Below are positions 16,989 to 22,205 of a stretch of 22,205 nt of DNA, in pieces (the first letter of the stretch is position 1; each line of letters begins with the position of its first letter). Below the pieces are notes generated by a model that did not search any database, was not told the DNA's origin, and saw only the letters and a program-made list of their open reading frames with translations. The position numbers and the translations under genes were made by a program. Location of the stretch: positions 1 through 22,205 of IMG/VR virus record IMGVR_UViG_3300029309_003683; one strand, written 5' to 3'. The DNA comes from a virus.

Positions 16989-17082
16989 TTGGGACTACAT
17001 TTACGTCGTCCCAGAGGACAGCCTCGAGACCAAGCGTCAGGTGCTGGCCCACAACCTCGTCTATCAGGAGCTTTGTAGCTGA
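16879..17082 (+). CDS. o-spanin (Rz1-like outer-membrane lipoprotein)
   Basis: This gene begins inside the i-spanin in another frame and runs 94 bases past its stop. The likely start is the GTG at 16879, with AGGA six bases upstream, giving 67 residues; an ATG at 16858 (74 residues) has a weaker ribosome-binding site. A hydrophobic signal (residues 10-26) leads to a lipobox LMSGC with the lipidated Cys at residue 29. The mature part is only 39 residues, CATRAGCDSW onward, with two further cysteines. It would be sorted to the outer membrane and contact the i-spanin across the periplasm. The nested arrangement is classic for Rz/Rz1 pairs and is the best support for both calls. Its end overlaps the converging gene on the other strand by 19 bases. 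Confidence 0.8.
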   Translation: MNNEEPPRPLAIFALLFAGSALVMLMSGCATRAGCDSWDYIYVVPEDSLETKRQVLAHNLVYQELCS

Positions 17083-17447
17083 GCTTTCTGCGCCATCACT
17101 AGATTGCGCCGATGCAGCGACGTGCTCAGTGCTCGCTTGAAGTTCTCTTCGGCTTCCTCGTCACTCGCCGAGACTGCCGCAACGACCTCTCCAAGCGCCG
17201 CCGCAAGCGCATAGACTGCGCCAATCCCTGTCGGCGTACCGAGCCCAGCTTCCGCCTCACGAGCCTGCTCAAACGCCGACGCCGCTAACCTCACTACTGG
17301 CGTGGAGGGTGATGTCTCGGGCCTCGTTGGCTCCGACGCCCTCTCGTTTTGACTGCTCGTCTCGGGCTCTCTCGGCGGCTCGGTGGAGCTTGGCGATGTC
17401 AGTTCCGTTTCCGAGTGCTCGTCGCTGTGCTGGTGGTCGGTCGTCAT
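17064..17447 (-). CDS. Unknown 127-residue protein, overlapping the diphosphohydrolase gene
   Basis: Its product is not recognised. The start ATG (17447) has a very good ribosome-binding site, GAGGAG six bases upstream, which is the main reason to accept it. The first 60 residues are Ser/Thr/Pro/Glu-rich and probably disordered; they are encoded in the same DNA as the last 59 residues of the upstream diphosphohydrolase, in a +1-shifted frame. The second half (about 60-127) looks more like folded protein, with an Ala-rich helix (GIGAVYALAAALGEVVAA) and a charged amphipathic C-terminus. The hydrophobic stretch is too short and too small-residue to be a sure membrane span, so a holin-like role is possible but unsupported. 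It is last in the leftward operon and converges on the o-spanin. Confidence 0.6.
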   Translation of the reverse strand: MTTDHQHSDEHSETELTSPSSTEPPREPETSSQNERASEPTRPETSPSTPVVRLAASAFEQAREAEAGLGTPTGIGAVYALAAALGEVVAAVSASDEEAEENFKRALSTSLHRRNLVMAQKAQLQSS

Positions 17448-17757
17448 TGCCAACTCCTCGTAGGTGAATGGATAGCAGCATGAGTATGCACGCGCCTGCG
17501 TGCGCCAGATGGGGCAGGGCGGTCTCGTCGTCGAAGTCGTCTCGCTCGTGCCATGCCATCAGATGATTAAGTGCGGCCCGGTAGAGCTGGCTGTGGTTCA
17601 CGCCACGCTCCCAATTTCGATCCGAATACTTGTGCGCCCCATAGGTAAACGCCAGCGCGACCTCGCGCAGGGCATCAGTGGGCAGCAGGTCCAGCCGGTT
17701 CTTGAACTTGTCGTACTTCACGCCGGTTTTGCCGAGGTCGCGGATCGAGTTGGCCAT
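17269..17757 (-). CDS. dATP/dGTP diphosphohydrolase N-terminal-type protein (DUF5664-like)
   Basis: This 162-residue protein is read from the ATG at 17757, which shares one base with the TGA of the upstream nuclease gene and has GGAGAG about ten bases before it; a longer frame starting upstream lacks this support. Residues about 20-95 carry the family pattern: DALREVALAFTYGAHKYSDR, then NWERG, a conserved helix with HLMAWHERDDFDDE, then LPHLAHAGACILMLL. This matches the phage family named dATP/dGTP diphosphohydrolase, N-terminal (formerly DUF5664), thought to act on purine dNTPs. The biochemical role of this member is inferred from the family name. The last 59 residues are low-complexity and lie outside the conserved part, where the next gene overlaps. 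It belongs to the leftward recombination operon and may adjust nucleotide pools for phage DNA synthesis. Confidence 0.75.
   Translation of the reverse strand: MANSIRDLGKTGVKYDKFKNRLDLLPTDALREVALAFTYGAHKYSDRNWERGVNHSQLYRAALNHLMAWHERDDFDDETALPHLAHAGACILMLLSIHLRGVGNDDRPPAQRRALGNGTDIAKLHRAAERARDEQSKREGVGANEARDITLHASSEVSGVGV
17454..17459 (-). promoter_or_regulatory. Strong ribosome-binding site for the overlapping gene
   Basis: The leftward strand reads GAGGAG, six bases, then ATG at 17447. This near-perfect Shine-Dalgarno lies inside the diphosphohydrolase coding sequence. It argues that the overlapping frame is translated, and it decides the start against the upstream TTG at 17453, which directly abuts the site. 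Confidence 0.65.
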
Positions 17758-18620
17758 CAGATTTTCTCTCCGGGTGTCCATGTTTTGTAGTCGTCGCAGG
17801 GGTCGTCACGGACTTCCTTGAGCCGAGTGCAGAACCATGCGCCCTCGCCTGTGGGCTTCGAGTGGGCGCACGTCCGACACACAGTCTCAGGGGCCAACCC
17901 TTCCCAGCAGGCGTCACGCTTCGAGCAGAAGCGGCAGCCAAAGAAGCCGGGGCCATCGTTGGTGATGCGGCGTCCGTTGCCGCTCTCGAGCACACGCTCG
18001 GTCTTGGCGAGTAGGCCCTCGTATCGGAACTGATCGAAGGGCACGATCTCGGCGTGGTAATCGCTCGTGTTCTTGTTGTAAGCGATGAACAATGCGTGCC
18101 GCATGCCAGATGCACCCATATAAAACTGGCACTGGTCCGCGTAGTGGCTGTGGCTGCTGGCCACGCCGGTCTTCACGAACTTTTTCCAGCTCGCATCGTT
18201 CATGCTCTTGATCTCGAGGAGGTAGACCTCGCCATCGGGCCCTTCGATCTTTCCGTCAATGTTCGACCGCACATGCCCACCATGGCTATGGTAGGCGAAC
18301 TGCCGTCCATTGGCGTCACGATCCCACACTTGGAACCCGCCGCGCTTCAGGTCGTACACAACATCATCCTCGATCTTGTGGCCGTCTCTGAAGATGCGGC
18401 GAACCCGTGGTGGAAAGTCGTTGTCGGGAAAACCACGCAGGCCAAAGGCAACGCTCGCGTCACATTCCTTGCCGATCATGGAGCCCCCGATATACGAGCG
18501 GGGCTTTCCATGATCTTTGCGCTGATACGAGCGGTCTATGGCGTCAACGACCTCACCCGCCCAAGCCTGTGAAGCCTGAGCGGGGATGGTCGTATCGTCG
18601 TCTTCCCAAGGAGCAGTCAT
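17757..18620 (-). CDS. PD-(D/E)XK nuclease, Cas4/RecB-like with probable Fe-S cysteines
   Basis: This 287-residue protein is a probable DNA exonuclease. Motifs in order: C53 in GSMIGKECDASVAFG, the N-terminal cysteine position of Cas4/AddB-type nucleases; E84 in GHKIEDD; D122 in SNIDGK; E136-x-K138 in LLEIKSM; Q163-xxx-Y167 in the QxxxY motif; then C229-x2-C232-x5-C238. C53 with the last three would form a 4Fe-4S cluster, as in Cas4-like proteins. A second set follows, C248-x2-C251, C264 and C275, which could bind zinc and is not part of the usual family core. The start shares one base with the stop of the SSB-like gene and has no strong ribosome-binding site, so translation is likely coupled. 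Next to a Sak4-like protein and an SSB-like protein it probably makes single-stranded ends for recombination. Confidence 0.8.
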   Translation of the reverse strand: MTAPWEDDDTTIPAQASQAWAGEVVDAIDRSYQRKDHGKPRSYIGGSMIGKECDASVAFGLRGFPDNDFPPRVRRIFRDGHKIEDDVVYDLKRGGFQVWDRDANGRQFAYHSHGGHVRSNIDGKIEGPDGEVYLLEIKSMNDASWKKFVKTGVASSHSHYADQCQFYMGASGMRHALFIAYNKNTSDYHAEIVPFDQFRYEGLLAKTERVLESGNGRRITNDGPGFFGCRFCSKRDACWEGLAPETVCRTCAHSKPTGEGAWFCTRLKEVRDDPCDDYKTWTPGEKI

Positions 18621-19036
18621 CAGAACGGGATGTCGTCGTCGATCTGCTCTACCGCCGGAGCCGTCTCGCGCTTCACAGCGGTGACGTTGGCCATCTCCGG
18701 GTACTGGCTGTAGTCATTGGCCTTGAGTGTGACGAGCAGCTCTTTGCCCTCGTACCACTCGACACCTTCACTCGCGAACTTCGATGGAGTTGGGTGCTCG
18801 AGTGCGGTTGCGATCATCAGCATGCGCTTCCGATTGAAGTCCCGCTGCTTGGGCGAGCTCTTGTCGAAGCGCATGTTTACGAAGGCTACGCCCTGCTCAT
18901 TGGACATGCGGAACTTCAGCATCTGATTGCCGTCGTCCCAGACTGCACTCTGGATTTTCACTTTATGGAGACCGGGCTTGAGCAGCTCGGTCGTGTTCAG
19001 CTCGAGGCCATCGGCATCAAGATCATAGAAAGACAT
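18620..19036 (-). CDS. Small single-stranded-DNA-binding-like protein with SSB-type acidic tail
   Basis: This 138-residue protein starts at an ATG with GGGAGA upstream, 12 bases after the Sak4-like gene. The body (residues about 20-115) alternates short beta strands with loops (GLHKVKIQSAVWDDGNQMLK, then VAFVNMRF, then KELLVTLK), in keeping with an OB-like or DUF669-like fold, a family common beside phage recombinases. The last residues are EQIDDDIPF, the acidic tip ending in Pro-Phe that bacterial and phage SSB proteins use to recruit partners. The proposed role is to coat single strands and hand them to the neighbouring Sak4-like protein and nuclease. The tail is directly visible; the fold and DNA binding are inferred. 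Confidence 0.68.
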   Translation of the reverse strand: MSFYDLDADGLELNTTELLKPGLHKVKIQSAVWDDGNQMLKFRMSNEQGVAFVNMRFDKSSPKQRDFNRKRMLMIATALEHPTPSKFASEGVEWYEGKELLVTLKANDYSQYPEMANVTAVKRETAPAVEQIDDDIPF

Positions 19037-19048
19037 TCGTATCTCCCG

Positions 19049-19804
19049 TTATGCTGCGGCCAGACGGTCCAGCAGCGTAGTGATGTTTGAACATTCCTCG
19101 ACCGGCTTGAGCACGCCGCGTGGGTCACGCGCCTTGCCGTGGTAGCCGTTGATCTCATCGGTGATGACGAGACGACGCACTCGAGGAGCGGTGCCGTCCT
19201 TTCCGGGGTCCACAATTTTGGACCCCGCAAATACATAATCAAAAAGCGCCGGGACGTGCTTGGCCACCGCGTTGCCTTTGACGAGTGGCCAGTATTCGAC
19301 GGTCCCGTTCGGGGTGTTCTCTTCCTTGGCCAAGCACGTCACGAGAACGTGCATGTCGGTCTTGTCTCTGATCCACTTCAACGCGCCGAGTAGGTCGCGG
19401 TTGTAGTCGCCCCAGAGCTCGAACTTGTTTTTGTTCTGCTCGTGCTTTTTCTCGAGGTGTTGGAGCAGGCGCTCACTCAACTCGGTCAGGCTGTCGATGG
19501 CACACCACTTGTAGCCACGCTCTTTGAACTCAGGGCTGGCCATGATCTTGGTGATGCCCACAAAAGACAGCTTTCCTGCCTCGGGATTGTGCGTACCGTC
19601 CCAACTTGAGAACGGCATGAAGTCGATGTCGGACGCGGCCAAGCTCTTCAGTCCTGCCTCACCACTGATGATGACGCCGGGGCCAAAGTGTTCTTGGTAG
19701 TGCATGCAGGCTGTGGTCTTGCCCCAGCCGTGTGCGGCGTACAGGAGTGTTTTGGTCGGTTCCAGCTTGCCGATGTCTTTCGTCGAAAAAATTGGAAGGT
19801 TCAT
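19049..19804 (-). CDS. Sak4-like RecA-fold P-loop ATPase (AAA_24 type)
   Basis: This 251-residue protein is first in the leftward operon. Residues 21-31 read LYAAHGWGKTT, a Walker A motif in which the usual first glycine is alanine (A23) while G28-K29-T30 is kept. Walker B is WCAIDS with D104. KELs and a sensor-like strand follow near 152-158 (HVLVTCLA). Length and motif spacing fit the AAA_24/Sak4 family of phage single-strand annealing ATPases, small RecA-core relatives that work with a phage SSB. That partner is encoded immediately downstream, which strengthens the call. The ribosome-binding site is modest (GAAGAG nine bases before the ATG). It is read from the divergent control region, so it is probably expressed early. 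Confidence 0.75.
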   Translation of the reverse strand: MNLPIFSTKDIGKLEPTKTLLYAAHGWGKTTACMHYQEHFGPGVIISGEAGLKSLAASDIDFMPFSSWDGTHNPEAGKLSFVGITKIMASPEFKERGYKWCAIDSLTELSERLLQHLEKKHEQNKNKFELWGDYNRDLLGALKWIRDKTDMHVLVTCLAKEENTPNGTVEYWPLVKGNAVAKHVPALFDYVFAGSKIVDPGKDGTAPRVRRLVITDEINGYHGKARDPRGVLKPVEECSNITTLLDRLAAA

Positions 19805-19919
19805 TTGGTCGGTCTCTTCGGTTGGTTTAGTTCCTTTCTTAGATGTAAACAGATTTGACTTGTTTAGAAAATTGAATGGGGCTAGTCAACAGTTCTTTAC
19901 ACCACAACCGAGAAAAAAA
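19805..19919. promoter_or_regulatory. AT-rich divergent control region
   Basis: This 115-base gap separates the leftward recombination operon from the rightward regulator-primase pair and is clearly richer in A and T than its surroundings, as expected for divergent promoters. It contains TTGACT at 19855-19860 and its inverse AGTCAA at 19884-19889, 23 bases apart. The helix-turn-helix protein encoded next to it is a natural candidate to bind here. Six-base inverted arms can occur by chance in a gap of this size, so an operator is only a suggestion. Confidence 0.55.
19861..19889 (-). promoter_or_regulatory. Candidate leftward sigma70-like promoter
   Basis: On the leftward strand TTGACT (19889-19884, five of six to the -35 consensus) is followed after 17 bases by TAAACA (19866-19861), a poor -10 with about half the consensus bases. 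Transcription would start near 19853, leaving about 50 bases of leader before the Sak4-like gene. The location and spacing are good and the -10 is weak. No equally good rightward pair was found. Confidence 0.3.
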
Positions 19920-20138
19920 ATGACCGACGAACACACCTTCAACGTGAGGAAATTTGTGAATGCAGCAGGCGGCTTGGCCGAGGTAAGCCGTATGACAGGA
20001 CGCACACGCGGCGGCGTTCACTACTGGATCAGAAACAATCGGATGTCATCAGTTGACCTACTGAGCATCCATGACCGCACCGGCCTAAACTGGCTGGACT
20101 TCATTGATCGGCCCGCAAAAAAGCGGGGCAAGCAATGA
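19920..20138 (+). CDS. Small helix-turn-helix regulator (YdaS/Cro-like)
   Basis: This 72-residue protein is read from the ATG at 19920, after GAG and a run of eight A's; the in-frame ATG further left lies within the opposite-strand Sak4 gene and is not believable. Residues about 9-40 carry the helix-turn-helix: KFVNAAGGLAEVSRMTGRTR, then GGVHYWIRNNRMSS. This follows the AAGG-LA-hydrophobic-G pattern and W-x-x-(N/R) recognition-helix end of YdaS/Cro-type phage repressors. It likely binds the control region just upstream and sets the balance between the divergent operons. Its last four bases overlap the primase start (ATGA), so the two are translationally coupled, which would let the regulator track replication gene expression. 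Confidence 0.72.
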   Translation: MTDEHTFNVRKFVNAAGGLAEVSRMTGRTRGGVHYWIRNNRMSSVDLLSIHDRTGLNWLDFIDRPAKKRGKQ

Positions 20139-22081
20139 GCTGGGATGACACCGCACAGGAGCTGATCGAAATGGGCCTCAAGCCCATGCCGGTGTACCCG
20201 GAAGATCACTCCGTCAAAGACAAACGCAAGGCTCCCATCTTTAGGTGGACGCCATTTCAGGAACAGTGGCCGGACGACGAGCAGCTTGCGCGCTGGGCCA
20301 AACAACGTCCCGACGCTGAATGGGCTGCCATCTGTGGCGAGGACAGCGGCTACGTTGTCGTGGACGTTGATAGTGAAGACCTGCTGAAAAGCGCCAAGGC
20401 CATGGGGCTATGCACGTCGCCGGTCATGGTGCGCACTACGCGCGGGTATCATTTTTATTACCAGCACCCCGGCGACCAAAGGATCAAGAACAAGATCGGT
20501 GGTGCCCTTGCGCGCAACGATAAGGAATGGCCACGGGTGACTGGCCTCGACTTCAAGGCGGACGGCGGTTACGTCCGGTGCCCGCCATCGGGCAGCCTGA
20601 AGTGGATCGGCAGCAGTGACCTGTCCGATGCACCAATATGGGCGGGCTACAAGTTCGAGCCGAGCCATCTGCAATATTTTGACAAGTCGGATGCAATCGA
20701 GACTGGCTTCGCTGCGCTGCACGCCATGACCCCCGAGGAGGAGTTCATTCATCGAGCGGAAGAGCAGGGCGGTAAGATACGCGAGGGCGGACGTAACCAA
20801 GCCTTCGCTGTTCTGTGCGGGTATCTCGCCAGCAAGGGCAGCGGCCTGACGTTGAACGAGGCGGAGCAGCGTGCTCACGAGCTGGCGGACAAGTACCTCG
20901 AGGGCTTTGATCATGAGGAAGCCGACCGGACGTGGCAGTCCATCGTTGAGGCAGAAAAGCGCCAGCACCCTGAGCGGTTCGAGAGCCCGGTGCCCAAGCC
21001 CGCGAAGTTCAGGGCGATCACCGCTGCCAACGTCGATGAGTATGCGGCTGCGCTGCCTGAACCTCCGCTGCCCATCGTCGAGCACCTTTATCAACGTGGC
21101 GCTGCGACGTTGGTCAACGGCTACTCGGGTTCTGGTAAGAGCCAGTTCGTGCTGAGCAGCCTCATGGCTGCGTGCGACCCGGCGCATTTGAATAGGTTTG
21201 TTGGACCGTTCTTCGTCCGTGAGACGCCCAAGGTGCTATACCTCGATCCTGAGAACAGCGAATGGACGATCATCGACCGAATGCGGGCCATGCGGCCCAT
21301 GGCCAACAGCGGCAACAACCTGCACGTCCTGCCCGCCCGCATATTTAATGAGGGGAGCTGGTCGGATACGGCCTTTGATTTCGCCAACCGGCCTGAGAGC
21401 ATGGACGACCTATGTACTATGGTGCAGGACAACCGATACACCGTCGTGGTCATCGACACTGTGCGCTCGCACTTTCCCGGCATGGAAGAGAGCAGGGCTG
21501 AGGCTTGGACCGGCTACAACAAACTGATCATGCGCCTTAAACGTCTGGGCTGCGCCGTGGTTCTACTGCACCACACCAACAAAGCGCGGGAGGATGGCTT
21601 CCAGATCGAGAGCGGGTCGGCCCACCAGTTGACCAACATCGAGACGCAGCTAATCGTTCAGCCCGCAGTCTTTGACGAGCAGCTTGCGCGACGTATGGGC
21701 GGCCTCTGGATAGAGGACGACAAGACCTATGTCAGGCCCCTGTCACCCGGTTCGACACCCCTTCCGCTGGATCAAGCAATCCTGTTCGACAACGGCATGT
21801 TGTACCAAGAGGAAATCCTGCGGAACATCAGCCGTGTGACGTTCGGTAAGGTGCGCGACCGACAGGAGCAGCATCAGCATCCGCTCGTTGTGGGGCAGGC
21901 GTACAGCACCATCAGTGACACTGTGCGGATGGTGGGCATGAAGAGCATGCGGCGGGTCATTCATGAACAGTATAAGCTTGCACGGGCCGCTGGTGAGAGC
22001 GACCCGCACAAGACTACAGCGCTGGCGATGAGACTGCCTTTAGCAGAGGTCCGGCGCACTATGGCGGCGGTCGGTCATTAA
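20135..22081 (+). CDS. Primase-polymerase (AEP) fused to RepA-like helicase
   Basis: This 648-residue replication protein has two enzymatic parts. Residues about 5-190 are an archaeo-eukaryotic-type primase-polymerase: motif I VVVDVD with D77 and D79, motif II GYHFYY with H106, motif III GLDFK with D139, followed by GGYVRCPPS. Residues about 200-285 resemble a primase C-terminal helical domain (EGGRNQAF). Residues about 310-530 are a RepA/AAA_25-type ATPase: Walker A GYSGSGKS (329-336), Walker B VVVID with D441, and LLHHT with H479-H480. The C-terminal 100 residues are a basic, helical tail. Such fusions prime and unwind at phage replication forks. All catalytic residues sought are present, so it should be active. 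Its start overlaps the regulator stop (ATGA). No DNA polymerase of another family is seen in the window. Confidence 0.85.
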   Translation: MSWDDTAQELIEMGLKPMPVYPEDHSVKDKRKAPIFRWTPFQEQWPDDEQLARWAKQRPDAEWAAICGEDSGYVVVDVDSEDLLKSAKAMGLCTSPVMVRTTRGYHFYYQHPGDQRIKNKIGGALARNDKEWPRVTGLDFKADGGYVRCPPSGSLKWIGSSDLSDAPIWAGYKFEPSHLQYFDKSDAIETGFAALHAMTPEEEFIHRAEEQGGKIREGGRNQAFAVLCGYLASKGSGLTLNEAEQRAHELADKYLEGFDHEEADRTWQSIVEAEKRQHPERFESPVPKPAKFRAITAANVDEYAAALPEPPLPIVEHLYQRGAATLVNGYSGSGKSQFVLSSLMAACDPAHLNRFVGPFFVRETPKVLYLDPENSEWTIIDRMRAMRPMANSGNNLHVLPARIFNEGSWSDTAFDFANRPESMDDLCTMVQDNRYTVVVIDTVRSHFPGMEESRAEAWTGYNKLIMRLKRLGCAVVLLHHTNKAREDGFQIESGSAHQLTNIETQLIVQPAVFDEQLARRMGGLWIEDDKTYVRPLSPGSTPLPLDQAILFDNGMLYQEEILRNISRVTFGKVRDRQEQHQHPLVVGQAYSTISDTVRMVGMKSMRRVIHEQYKLARAAGESDPHKTTALAMRLPLAEVRRTMAAVGH

Positions 22082-22205
22082 CCGACTGGCCGCTTCGGGC
22101 CGATGTAAATCACTCGGCCCGCTCCTAATTTTTCTCTGATCAAATCGACAGCAGCAGCGGCAACCGGGTCACGTTCTCGGTTCCGCTTGCGGGCTGCGTC
22201 CACCG
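22078..22205 (-). CDS. C-terminal end of an unknown leftward gene (cut by window edge)
   Basis: The leftward strand is open from the window edge to a TAA at 22080-22078, giving about 41 residues that end in AAVDLIREKLGAGRVIYIGP and then KRPVG. The other two leftward frames are stopped. The residues look like real protein (a basic helix, then LIREKLGAGRVIYI), and the stop overlaps the primase stop by four bases, a tight convergent arrangement like that at 17064-17082. The family is not recognised and the length is unknown. With so little visible it could still be a chance open frame. Confidence 0.45.
   Translation of the reverse strand, partial: VDAARKRNRERDPVAAAAVDLIREKLGAGRVIYIGPKRPVG
22096..22133 (+). 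terminator. Probable terminator after the primase gene
   Basis: CGGGCCGA (22096-22103) and TCGGCCCG (22114-22121) form a perfect eight-base-pair GC-rich stem with a ten-base loop. A T-run (22129-22133) follows seven bases after the stem, further than ideal. It lies 15 bases after the primase stop, where a rightward terminator is expected. The same DNA codes for the end of the converging leftward gene. On the leftward strand no T-run follows the stem, so it would act in one direction. Confidence 0.45.

Noticed and set aside
17060-17095. Possible bidirectional terminator between converging genes
   Set aside because: Only AGCT-type four-base stems are present, with no T-run; this is too weak to call.
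18407-19090. 227-codon rightward frame opposite the SSB-like and nuclease genes
   Set aside because: The leftward genes have clear motifs, coupled starts and ribosome-binding sites; this frame has none.
19855-19889. TTGACT / AGTCAA as a definite operator
   Set aside because: Six-base inverted arms are expected about once by chance in a gap of 115 bases, and the flanks beyond the six bases do not match. Kept only as a suggestion.

Overview
This window is a dense, GC-rich piece of a tailed phage genome. It shows a virion-structure block, a spanin lysis pair, a recombination cassette and a primase-helicase, with almost no intergenic DNA. The host is Gram-negative, because a two-component spanin pair only makes sense where there is an outer membrane. 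The run of fibre gene, several coiled-coil or hydrophobic internal proteins and then one giant protein recalls the ejection-protein order of podoviruses (T7 gp14, gp15, gp16), so a short-tailed phage is the best guess. Family and host genus cannot be fixed from sequence reading alone. No rRNA, tRNA, insertion sequence or CRISPR array was seen.

Layout. Positions 1-16753 read rightward: the end of a tail structural protein (1-414), a tail fibre (423-2150), three probable internal virion proteins (2150-3859, 3870-5423, 5427-7916) and a 2924-residue giant (7979-16753). Gaps are tiny or genes overlap, most starts have good ribosome-binding sites, and the block looks like one late operon. It ends in an i-spanin (16740-16988) with an o-spanin started inside it in another frame (16879-17082). 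No endolysin or holin is recognised here.

Positions 17064-19804 read leftward. In transcription order the genes are a Sak4-like P-loop ATPase, a small protein with an SSB-type acidic tail, a Cas4/RecB-like PD-(D/E)XK nuclease with probable Fe-S cysteines, a dATP/dGTP diphosphohydrolase-like protein, and an unknown protein that overlaps the previous gene by 179 bases in another frame. The first three make sense as an annealing/recombination cassette acting on phage replication intermediates, and the fourth may tune the dNTP pool.

An AT-rich divergent control region (19805-19919) separates this cassette from a rightward pair: a small helix-turn-helix protein translationally coupled to a 648-residue primase-polymerase/helicase fusion. 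A hairpin plus T-run follows, inside the end of a converging leftward gene cut off by the window edge.

The most interesting items are: the giant virion protein, a polyvalent-type protein that appears to carry an E2-type subunit-binding-like domain, a zincin metallopeptidase (HEAMH plus a downstream E) and an ADP-ribosyltransferase-like domain; an exact 18-residue periodic repeat in the 517-residue internal protein; and the overlapping genes at 17269-17447.
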